DNA of 54,163 bases from Prevotella sp. (lineage in GTDB: Bacteria > Bacteroidota > Bacteroidia > Bacteroidales > Bacteroidaceae): NCBI GenBank assembly GCA_017650905.1, contig JAGCDZ010000085.1, positions 1 to 54,163 on the forward strand, in the 5' to 3' direction. Each line of letters opens with the position of its first letter. The stretch's first letter is position 1. The notes beneath the pieces were generated by a model. The model had not been told where the DNA came from and ran no database searches. It saw only the letters and a program-made list of their open reading frames with translations. Below, piece by piece: positions 16,485-23,671 of this stretch. Made by a program: the position numbers and the translations under genes.

Positions 16485-16802
16485 TTACTTCTTCTTTGGC
16501 TTTGGCATAGGAAGTTCCTTACACGTCTCGCGGACAAGTTCTGAGAGATAGTCGCTGTCGTCTACATCGCCAATGTAGAAGTAATCCTTGGCTCCTTCGT
16601 AAGGCGGACGCATATCCACCACTCGCAACAGTTTCCGGCCAGCCTCCGTCGGCTTTAGATAGAAACAATCGTCGCAGATGAGCCCGAAGATTTTCCCGTT
16701 ACAATAAATACCATAGTCGCCAAACATCTTCTTGGCCACTATCTCTCCCGCACCGCTACACTGATCGGTGATGTACTGTACAAAATCCGCATTACTTGCC
16801 AT
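16485..16802 (-). CDS. TfoX N-terminal domain protein
   Basis: A protein of 105 aa covering just the TfoX/Sxy N-terminal domain: 'VAKKMFGDYGIYCNGKIFGLICDDCFYLKPTEAGRKLL' and 'YFYIGDVDDSDYLSELV'. In Proteobacteria full-length TfoX promotes competence; stand-alone N-domain proteins are common in Bacteroidetes and their role is undefined. It ends in a basic KPKKK tail. Confidence 0.85.
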   Translation of the reverse strand: MASNADFVQYITDQCSGAGEIVAKKMFGDYGIYCNGKIFGLICDDCFYLKPTEAGRKLLRVVDMRPPYEGAKDYFYIGDVDDSDYLSELVRETCKELPMPKPKKK

Positions 16803-16821
16803 TGTCTTTTGATTTTTGGTG

Positions 16822-16829
16822 CAAAGATA
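16822..16829 (-). promoter_or_regulatory. -7 box of the TfoX-N gene (TATCTTTG)
   Basis: Minus-strand TAnnTTTG 20 nt before the ATG at 16802. Confidence 0.6.
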
Positions 16830-17394
16830 ATAAAAAACCCAAAACCGACAAAACGATTGAGGGGGTTTTATTTAAGGGCTGCAATCCTTACGGACTGCAA
16901 CCCTTTTACATACCCCCCTTGAAAAATAAACTGTGAATTGTGAATCTGTGAATGGTCATTGGTCAAACCCTGCGGAAGGATATCATTTTTGCGCCCTAAC
17001 TATGCAACAATTGTTCCCTAGGCAGGCAGCAAATCTTTCCCAGGCAGGGAACAATCGCTATTATTAATACTTGCAATTGTTACTATTAATATTCGCAAAA
17101 ACCCCCGTTTTCGCCGATTTACATATTTTAACACGCATATTTTCCCCCCTCAAAACACCTCATTTTCGCTCACAATCACGCATATTTCCCTTCCTTTCGA
17201 CTATTTATGAGGACTATTCTCGCTGCCTTCGAGAACTATTCAATCTACCCGCGAGAATACTTCAATCTCATTCTCGCACGACTGCAGCATTCTTTTTGCG
17301 GCCTTGCAGACCGTAAAACAAGAAAAAAAGTTAAAAATCGCGTGATTCATGCAGTCATCTTGGCGTTTTTTTATCTATTATAGAAAAACATTCT
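16830..17394. repeat. gene-free, repeat-rich intergenic region
   Basis: About 565 bp with no convincing gene. It holds a long imperfect palindrome (16859-16920, arms ~28 nt around CCTTACGG), an 8-bp CTGTGAAT repeat (16931-16965), a perfect 10-bp inverted repeat ATTGTTCCCT/AGGGAACAAT (17010-17019/17046-17055) overlapping a direct repeat TTCCC(T)AGGCAGG, twin TATTAATA(C/T)T(T/C)GCAA motifs (~17059-17100), and repeated CTATTC/TTCAATCT/TCTCGC words (~17212-17278). It looks like decayed mobile or regulatory repeats. Confidence 0.5.
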
Positions 17395-17402
17395 TATATT
17401 TG
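17395..17402 (+). promoter_or_regulatory. -7 box of the serpin operon (TATATTTG)
   Basis: Plus-strand TAnnTTTG 28 nt before ATG 17430. It is the only good promoter seen for the four-gene operon that runs to 23565. Confidence 0.65.
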
Positions 17403-17429
17403 CAGATAATAACAAAACAGAGAGGCATT

Positions 17430-19943
17430 ATGAAGAAAATTGTACTCATAGTCTTTTCCATCCTTATGGTAACAACGGCTTTCGCTCAGGGTGGTGGGCA
17501 GAAGACGATAACATTGACTGATGCAGAGCGTAAGCTGGTGGAGCAAAACAGCGATTTTGCCTTTAACCTGTTTCGCAAGACGCGCGACACAGAGAGCCAC
17601 GTTATCTCGCCACTGAGCATCACCTATGCCCTTGGCATGCTCAACAACGGTGCTGACGGCATCACCCGCGAGGAGATCTGTCAGGTGCTGTCGGGTGGAC
17701 AACAGACCGATTATGCCGATGTGGCGACGATGAACGCCTTCTGCCGTAAGATGCTCACGGAGAGTGCCCTGTTGGACGAGGATACACGCGTGGCCATTGC
17801 CAACACCATCTTCTTCAACGGCGACCGTAAGGACATCACATTGAAGTCGGCCTTCAAGGATGCCGCAGCGACCTATTACGACGCTTCGCCCTTCGTGCTC
17901 AGTTTCAGCGACGAGGCCTCGTTGGGCATCATCAACCAGTGGGCCACCGACCAGACTGATGGCATGATCCGCGACCTGCTGAAGCCTGAGGACATGCAAG
18001 ACCCGAACCTTGTGAGTTTCCTGCTGAATGCCATCTGCTTCAAAGGTGCATGGGCCTATCCGTTCGACAAAACGTATACTTTTAAATCGTATTTCGATCA
18101 GAAGAAGCGCACAGCCATGATGATGACACAAAATCAGGACTTCCTTTATGCATCGACCGACCTCTACCAAAGCGTCATCCTGCCCTACGGCAACGGCTCC
18201 TACCAGATGACCGTCTTCCTGCCACAGTATGGGACGCTCGACGATATGCTGGAAGCCATGAACGGCAAGAACTGGAACACTGCCGAATATAAGAACTATC
18301 ATGTGATATTGGCTATGCCTCGCATCGAGACCGACACCAATCAGGATCTGGAAGAAATCATGGCCTCGCTGGGTATGAAGGATGCCTTTCTGAAATACAA
18401 TGGTCACGGCTTTATAGATTTCTGCTATGCAGGTGACAATGAGGCAAACTCCGACCCGTGCTGGATCAGCCTGATGCGCCAGAAAGCCCATCTGAAGCTC
18501 GATGAGAAAGGCACGGAGGCAGCTGCTGCGACTGTCATTGGGGTGGCAGACAAAGCCTCGCCCCAATATTACGCAGAGTTTATTGCCGACCGCCCATTCC
18601 TCTACATCATCAGCGAACGCTCCACTGGCAGCATCTTCTTCATCGGCCAGTATATGGGCGAGCCTATTGAGAATTTGCGCCATGACATCAGCCTTACCGA
18701 CGAAGAAAAGCAACTCGTGGAGAGTAACAACGAATTTGCCTTCCGCCTTTTCCGTGAGGCACGCGATGAGAAGAGCAGCATCCTGTCACCATTGAGCATC
18801 ACCTATGCCTTGGGTATGCTGAACAACGGTGCAGCTGGCAAGACACAGCAGGAAATCAACGATGTATTAGGTTTCGGCGAGGCCGGTGCTGACGGCATCA
18901 ACCAGTTCTGCCGGAAGATGCTCAACGAGGCACCAACACTCGACCAGGAGACCAAAGCCGAGATTGCCAACACTGTCTTCGTAAACAGTCATTGGGGCTT
19001 TGAGCTGAAGGAGCCGTTTGTGCAGAAAGCCAACGACTATTACGACGCACAGCCTGAGGCACGCGACTTCTATGACGGCTTGACGCGCGACGTCATCAAC
19101 CAATGGGGCAGCGACCATACGCAAGGCATGATCAAGGAGGTGCTCACAAAGGATGAGTTCAATATAGATGCCGTGAGCTATCTGCTAAATGCCCTTTATT
19201 TCAAAGGGGCGTGGGAGAATAAGTTTAATCCTGACAATACGAAAGACGAACCGTTTAACGGTAGCAATGTCGTGCCCATGATGCACATCTATCATGAGTT
19301 CCAGTATACCGACAACGACCTGTATCAGGCCGTGAGGCTGCCCTACGGCAACGGTGCCTACCTGATGACCGTCATCCTGCCTCGTGAAGACAAGACCATC
19401 GGTGACGTGCTCAGTCAGATGGACGGCAAGAACTGGCGGTTCAAGGATGGCTGTCCGCAAGTGGACCTGAAACTGCCACGCTTCGAGATCGATACGAACC
19501 TCGACCTGAAGCCCATCATGTCGGCATTAGGCATGCCTACGGCCTTCCGTTATGAAGCAGATTTCTCGGAATTCTGTAACGTTCCAACCTATATCAGCCT
19601 CATGAAACAGGTGGCGAGGATCATAGTCAATGAGGAAGGCACAGAGGCAGCCGCTGTCACCATCATAGGTACAGCGGCTGCGAGTGGGCCCCATTATAGC
19701 ACACATAGCACATTCCATGCCAACCGCCCGTTCCTATACATCATCAGCGAACAGTCTTCGGGCTGCATCTTCTTCATCGGCCAGTATATGGGCGAATCTA
19801 CCAGAAGCACAGATCATATTGAGAACCCAACCATCACAACAGACAATCCAATGATATATGATCTGCAAGGCCGTAAAGTGGTCAATGGCCAATTAAAGAA
19901 GGGACTTTACATTGTTGATGGTAAAAAGGTAGTGATTAAGTGA
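17430..19943 (+). CDS. secreted tandem serpin (two inhibitor domains) with T9SS-like tail
   Basis: A protein of 837 aa from ATG 17430 (signal peptide MKKIVLIVFSILMVTTAFAQ). Two full serpin domains follow one another (~25-405 and ~412-790), each with 'SPLSITYALGMLNNGA', 'NAxxFKGAW' and 'RPFLYIISE.S.G.IFFIGQYMGE'. Both hinges are of the inhibitory type: EKGTEAAAAT (359-368) and EEGTEAAAVT (735-744). Counting from the hinge, P1 is about Lys375 in domain 1 (trypsin-like target) and Ala751 in domain 2 (elastase-like target), within one to three residues. The end 'YDLQGRKVVNGQLKKGLYIVDGKKVVIK' is a T9SS-type tail. It is the first gene of a tight operon. Confidence 0.92.
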   Translation: MKKIVLIVFSILMVTTAFAQGGGQKTITLTDAERKLVEQNSDFAFNLFRKTRDTESHVISPLSITYALGMLNNGADGITREEICQVLSGGQQTDYADVATMNAFCRKMLTESALLDEDTRVAIANTIFFNGDRKDITLKSAFKDAAATYYDASPFVLSFSDEASLGIINQWATDQTDGMIRDLLKPEDMQDPNLVSFLLNAICFKGAWAYPFDKTYTFKSYFDQKKRTAMMMTQNQDFLYASTDLYQSVILPYGNGSYQMTVFLPQYGTLDDMLEAMNGKNWNTAEYKNYHVILAMPRIETDTNQDLEEIMASLGMKDAFLKYNGHGFIDFCYAGDNEANSDPCWISLMRQKAHLKLDEKGTEAAAATVIGVADKASPQYYAEFIADRPFLYIISERSTGSIFFIGQYMGEPIENLRHDISLTDEEKQLVESNNEFAFRLFREARDEKSSILSPLSITYALGMLNNGAAGKTQQEINDVLGFGEAGADGINQFCRKMLNEAPTLDQETKAEIANTVFVNSHWGFELKEPFVQKANDYYDAQPEARDFYDGLTRDVINQWGSDHTQGMIKEVLTKDEFNIDAVSYLLNALYFKGAWENKFNPDNTKDEPFNGSNVVPMMHIYHEFQYTDNDLYQAVRLPYGNGAYLMTVILPREDKTIGDVLSQMDGKNWRFKDGCPQVDLKLPRFEIDTNLDLKPIMSALGMPTAFRYEADFSEFCNVPTYISLMKQVARIIVNEEGTEAAAVTIIGTAAASGPHYSTHSTFHANRPFLYIISEQSSGCIFFIGQYMGESTRSTDHIENPTITTDNPMIYDLQGRKVVNGQLKKGLYIVDGKKVVIK

Positions 19944-19955
19944 AGACAGATAGTA

Positions 19956-20981
19956 TTGAATAGAATTATAATCGCCGCTTGTTTGATCGTGGTCTTCTGT
20001 TGCGCTGCCAGCGCACAGGAGGCCACGGGGCATGTTCATGCCGTCATCATTAGCGGTGGCAAGAATAAGCTGATGAACCATGAGCGCTATTGGAATGACT
20101 GCGCCTTTCTCTACCGCACCCTACGCGAGGACTACCAATTCTCAAAACAAGACATCACACTGCTCATTAGCGACGGTGGTGAAGCAGGCCGTGACATGCT
20201 CCTTGCCGATGGCAGCGGCTTTGTCACATCTCCCGCAGACCTTGATGGCGATGGTGAGCGCGACGTCTGGCTGCCTGCCACACTGGAACAAGTGGATGCC
20301 ACGCTGACGGAATTGGCTTCAAAGCTCACCACCAACGACCGGCTGTTCCTCTTCATGATTGATCACGGTGACAGTGAAGATGATCTGAGGGAGTCGTATG
20401 CCTTTATGTGGGGTGGCGGACGGCTCTATGATACCCATCTGGCCCAGCTGCTCGATGCCTTTCAGGTTGCATCGATGAGTTTGTGTCTGGGTATGTGTCA
20501 TTCAGGCGGCTTTATTGATGACCTGCAACGTGAGAACCGCATTATTGCCACCAGCTGCGCAAGCAACGAGGATTCATGGGCATGTCGCGATAAGCCATAC
20601 GATGAGTTTGTTTATCAATGGACGTGCGCAGTAGCCGGTCATGATCCGGAGGGTCATGCGATTGATGCGGATACTGATGGCGATGGTCAGATATCAATGG
20701 CAGAGGCTTTCAACTATGCCTATCAACACGACCGACGGGAAGAAACGCCACAATACAGCTCCACGCCAGCAACACTGGGCGAGCAGTGGTCACTCGTGCA
20801 AACGCCAAGAAACGGCATCGGTGGAACACGAATTGAAAAGAGTGACTTTGCCAATTGCCGATTCTATGACTTGCAGGGCCGGCTTATCCCCAAACCCTCG
20901 GGAACAGTGAGAAAAACTATAAAAAAACTTAATGCGAAGCAGTCTTTTGGGCTTTCGCCTATCATAATAGTAAAACCATAA
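19956..20981 (+). CDS. secreted legumain-like cysteine peptidase (C13, clan CD)
   Basis: A protein of 341 aa from a TTG start, the only codon that precedes the signal peptide NRIIIAACLIVVFCCAASAQ. Clan CD features: 'HAVIISGGKNKLMNHERYWNDC' like the legumain N-terminus, catalytic His137 in 'FLFMIDHGD', Cys181 in 'CLGMCHSGGF', then 'IIATSCASNEDSW'. An EF-hand-like 'DADTDGDGQISMAEAF' follows. Legumains cut after Asn or Asp; specificity here is untested. The C-terminus begins like a sorting tail (FYDLQGRLI) but its second half is replaced by repeat-derived sequence (NAKQSFGLSPIIIVKP). It starts 12 nt after the serpin. Confidence 0.8.
   Translation: MNRIIIAACLIVVFCCAASAQEATGHVHAVIISGGKNKLMNHERYWNDCAFLYRTLREDYQFSKQDITLLISDGGEAGRDMLLADGSGFVTSPADLDGDGERDVWLPATLEQVDATLTELASKLTTNDRLFLFMIDHGDSEDDLRESYAFMWGGGRLYDTHLAQLLDAFQVASMSLCLGMCHSGGFIDDLQRENRIIATSCASNEDSWACRDKPYDEFVYQWTCAVAGHDPEGHAIDADTDGDGQISMAEAFNYAYQHDRREETPQYSSTPATLGEQWSLVQTPRNGIGGTRIEKSDFANCRFYDLQGRLIPKPSGTVRKTIKKLNAKQSFGLSPIIIVKP
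20934..20958 (+). repeat. GCGAAGC hairpin insert in the C13 peptidase tail
   Basis: GCGAAGC pairs with GCTTTCGC (one bulge) around a loop of about 10 nt. It encodes AKQSFGLS, replacing the usual KGIYI part of the tail. Confidence 0.45.
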
Positions 20982-20986
20982 AGATA

Positions 20987-22063
20987 ATGGACATGAAGAA
21001 GACTTTCATAGTAGTGATGATGGCTTGTCTGCCTATCCTGTCACAAGCGCAAACCAAAGAGTTTGTGTGTTGGAATACCTATGGCCAGCAAATGAAACTG
21101 GCCGCAGAAGAAATGCTTCTGAAAGTACCCGATATGGTTGCTGCCATCGACCTGCGCAATGTTGAAGCCATAACGTTGGACTGCACTTCGGCCAACCCCA
21201 ACTGCCTATACTATACTAATGGTGCGACGTCTGTTGAGGGCTTACCGGGTGCCAATGTGGTGTGTGATGGCGTCTGCGACGGTCTGCTGCTCACCGACGA
21301 GGCCTGTTTCTATTGCCCCATGGCCTTCACGGCTACCGATGCCATGCTGCGGTTTACACCCCGGAGAGATGACGGAGAGGGCGAAGCATACTTCTATCAA
21401 CCATGCTATGAGACGGTCGTATTGCCCTTCGAAGCCGACTTGGTGATTCCTGCCGATGCAGACGGGCCTATGCCCAAAGGATGGTTTCAGGCGGGGAATT
21501 ATTGCGGATATGAGGACAAGATGCTGTTATTCAACCTGGCGAATGCGGAACGATTGACAGCCGATGTGCCCCACATGGTGAAATTCGAATACGCAGCCTA
21601 CGGTTCGCAGATACTTTTCTGCGGAGAGAACAAAACCGTGAAAGAAACAAAGGCTGCCATTACCAGCGGATCGCCTTTTAGTTTCGTAGGAATCACCACA
21701 TCAGCATATGAAGAAACTCTCGATTTCCGTTATTACAGGGGGCAGGAGCAATACTTCATCCACACTGGCAAAAAACAGTTGATGGAACCTTTCAGATGTT
21801 ATATAACCATCGGACTTCTGAATGAGAATGAATTCGAAAAATTGGTAGCCGAAAACCCGGGTTCCATATTTGGAACTGGCGATGGTGATGGTCCTGAAAA
21901 GGTTTTGAGATATACTATTGCTACTGAAGAAGCAACCGGTATCGATACGCGCAACAATCATCGCCCTTCAAAGATGCACTTCGACCTGCAAGGCAGACCA
22001 TTGGGAAATGGCAACAGAAGTAAGGGTATCTATATCATAGATGGCATAAAAGTCATAAAGTAA
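20987..22063 (+). CDS. unknown Cys-rich secreted protein with T9SS-like tail
   Basis: A protein of 358 aa (a Met at residue 3 is an alternative start). The signal peptide ends LPILSQAQ. The N-terminal half is Cys-rich ('FVCWNTYG', 'LDCTSANPNCLYY', 'NVVCDGVCDGLLLTDEACFYCPMAF'), and the middle is beta-rich ('ETVVLPFEADLVIPADADGPMPKGWF'). The tail 'FDLQGRPLGNGNRSKGIYIIDGIKVIK' is a clear sorting-type end. I recognise no enzyme motif. It lies 5 nt after the C13 peptidase gene and overlaps the sigma-barrel gene by 1 nt (TAATG), so it is made together with both and could be a substrate, ligand or partner of either. Confidence 0.72.
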   Translation: MDMKKTFIVVMMACLPILSQAQTKEFVCWNTYGQQMKLAAEEMLLKVPDMVAAIDLRNVEAITLDCTSANPNCLYYTNGATSVEGLPGANVVCDGVCDGLLLTDEACFYCPMAFTATDAMLRFTPRRDDGEGEAYFYQPCYETVVLPFEADLVIPADADGPMPKGWFQAGNYCGYEDKMLLFNLANAERLTADVPHMVKFEYAAYGSQILFCGENKTVKETKAAITSGSPFSFVGITTSAYEETLDFRYYRGQEQYFIHTGKKQLMEPFRCYITIGLLNENEFEKLVAENPGSIFGTGDGDGPEKVLRYTIATEEATGIDTRNNHRPSKMHFDLQGRPLGNGNRSKGIYIIDGIKVIK

Positions 22064-23565
22064 TGGAGGAGTTGATTCGGCGATGCCAGCAGGGTGATAG
22101 AGCGTCCATGGGACAGCTCTATACAGCCATGCATGACGAACTATTGGCACAATGTCGCAAATATGCTGCCAACGACAACATCGCCAAAGATCTGCTTCAC
22201 GATGCCTTCCTGCTGATATTCAGTAACATCGATCAGTTACGCTCGGCCAAGAAGGGTGTACAATGGATGCATAAGGTTGTCAAAAACGTATGCCTGCTCT
22301 ATGTACAGAATCGGCAGAATCATACTTTGGTATCCATTGATGAGGTCCGGGAGACATCACTTGGACCTGAGCCGGATATTGCTGTCAGCTACGATGATAT
22401 TCTGAACGCCATCGATCATTTGCCAAATGGCTACCGTCAGGTGTTCCGTTTGTCAGTGCTCGAAGGCCTGACACACCCAGAGATAGCCGAACTGTTAGGC
22501 ATCGAGCCTCACACCTCATCATCACAACTGCTCAGAGCTAAAAAACAATTGCGCCATTTGTTGCAAGTGCTGATGCTTTCACTGCTCGCAGCAATACCTT
22601 TAGGAGGGTATTATCTCTGGTCATTGCAAAGAAACAAGCAAAATGTGGCTGAAACTTCTGAGGTCAAGCCTACAGACATCATTGCTATTACTGACACTAC
22701 TGGCAGTTTGCCTACAGTAGACATGCATCATGAGGCCTCCGTAAAAGGCCAGAATACTCACAAAGTGAAAGAAATCGGTTTGCCGCTTGACACCATCGGG
22801 ACACAAGCAACCGCAAATGCACTTACTACTGAAGAGGCGCAAGTAACTGAGAATGTGCTTGCTACCGAAGGGACGCAAAAAAGCAGTCATGATGTGGCTG
22901 CGGATGATAAGAAAGCCGATGATCACGAAATAACGATAAACGAGGCCGTTGTGGCTCACTCAAACCTCTCACTATCTCTTGCGTATAACGGACTTCCTAA
23001 TGGCACAGGTAGATCTTTGCCTTATGGCGTTGATGGTATAAACGGAGATATTGATTCTGTGACTCACCATCGAATGCCGATTACTATCGCATTGAATGCC
23101 CGCTACCACTTGGGCTCACACTGGTGGTTTGATGGCGGACTTCGTTATACACAACTCTCCTCAGAGACGCAAGTAGGCAACACGTTCTTATTTATGGAAC
23201 AACAACAGCGTCTTCGCTACTTGGGACTCTCCCTTGGAATCGGCCACAATCTATGGCATCGCCAGAAATGGAGTCTTTATGCCACCACTTCGCTGACTTT
23301 CGAACTTCCACTGCATAGCACCGTAGAGACGTCGTATTGGAAGGGAGGTCAGTTAATCGATTCGGAAAATAACAAGCTCTCTCCACATCCACAGTGGTCT
23401 GTAGGTATTGGCATGGGTCTGCAATACAACCTGACACCAACCATCGGATTCTTTGCCGAGCCAAGTCTGCAATATTATTTCCACAATTCCGATGGCATCA
23501 ACACATGGCGCACAGAGCATCCATTTACCCCCATCCTGCCATTTGGCATAAGAATAACATTTTAG
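22063..23565 (+). CDS. sigma-70 (ECF) factor fused through a TM helix to an outer-membrane beta-barrel
   Basis: A protein of 500 aa in one uninterrupted frame. Residues ~9-75 are sigma region 2 ('LLHDAFLLIFSNIDQLRSAKKGVQWMHKVVKNVCL'). Residues ~111-165 are region 4 ('LPNGYRQVFRLSVLEGLTHPEIAELLGI...SQLLRAKKQLRHLL'). Residues ~166-187 form one hydrophobic helix ('QVLMLSLLAAIPLGGYYLW'). Residues ~188-298 are a polar Thr/Glu/Asp-rich linker. Residues ~299-500 alternate hydrophobic and polar strands ('ITIALNARYHL', 'WWFDGGLRYTQL', 'LGLSLGIGHNLW', 'QWSVGIGMGLQYNL') and end in Phe, as outer-membrane barrels do. The predicted topology is sigma in the cytoplasm, helix in the inner membrane, barrel in the outer membrane. 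The start overlaps the previous stop (TAATG). No separate anti-sigma gene is present. Confidence 0.88.
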   Translation: MEELIRRCQQGDRASMGQLYTAMHDELLAQCRKYAANDNIAKDLLHDAFLLIFSNIDQLRSAKKGVQWMHKVVKNVCLLYVQNRQNHTLVSIDEVRETSLGPEPDIAVSYDDILNAIDHLPNGYRQVFRLSVLEGLTHPEIAELLGIEPHTSSSQLLRAKKQLRHLLQVLMLSLLAAIPLGGYYLWSLQRNKQNVAETSEVKPTDIIAITDTTGSLPTVDMHHEASVKGQNTHKVKEIGLPLDTIGTQATANALTTEEAQVTENVLATEGTQKSSHDVAADDKKADDHEITINEAVVAHSNLSLSLAYNGLPNGTGRSLPYGVDGINGDIDSVTHHRMPITIALNARYHLGSHWWFDGGLRYTQLSSETQVGNTFLFMEQQQRLRYLGLSLGIGHNLWHRQKWSLYATTSLTFELPLHSTVETSYWKGGQLIDSENNKLSPHPQWSVGIGMGLQYNLTPTIGFFAEPSLQYYFHNSDGINTWRTEHPFTPILPFGIRITF

Positions 23566-23647
23566 CCGCTACTAATGTCGTGAGACATAATATATAATTT
23601 ATTGTCAATTATTACTAATAAATACCATCAATTTGAAATAAAAACAC

Positions 23648-23655
23648 TACCTTTG
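23648..23655 (+). promoter_or_regulatory. -7 box of the histidine kinase gene (TACCTTTG)
   Basis: TAnnTTTG 17 nt before ATG 23672, so the kinase is transcribed separately from the sigma-barrel operon. Confidence 0.6.
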
Positions 23656-23671
23656 CAAAAAAGAGATAAAT

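Noticed and set aside
17071-17316. An 81-codon open frame in the gap before the serpin gene
   Set aside because: It is full of repeat-derived sequence, has no ribosome-binding context or family features, and ends before the serpin promoter.
17394-18713. A 439-codon antisense open frame over the serpin
   Set aside because: It mirrors the GC-rich serpin codons and has no promoter or motif.
17430-19943. Two serpin genes joined by a sequencing error
   Set aside because: The link between domains is short and in frame, only the first half has a signal peptide and only the second half has the sorting tail, so it reads as a true fusion.
22621-22959. Possible frameshift or assembly join between the sigma part and the barrel part of the fusion protein
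   Set aside because: The frame stays open through helix and linker, the linker is a normal Thr/Glu-rich periplasmic type, and no second start with a signal peptide appears before the barrel.
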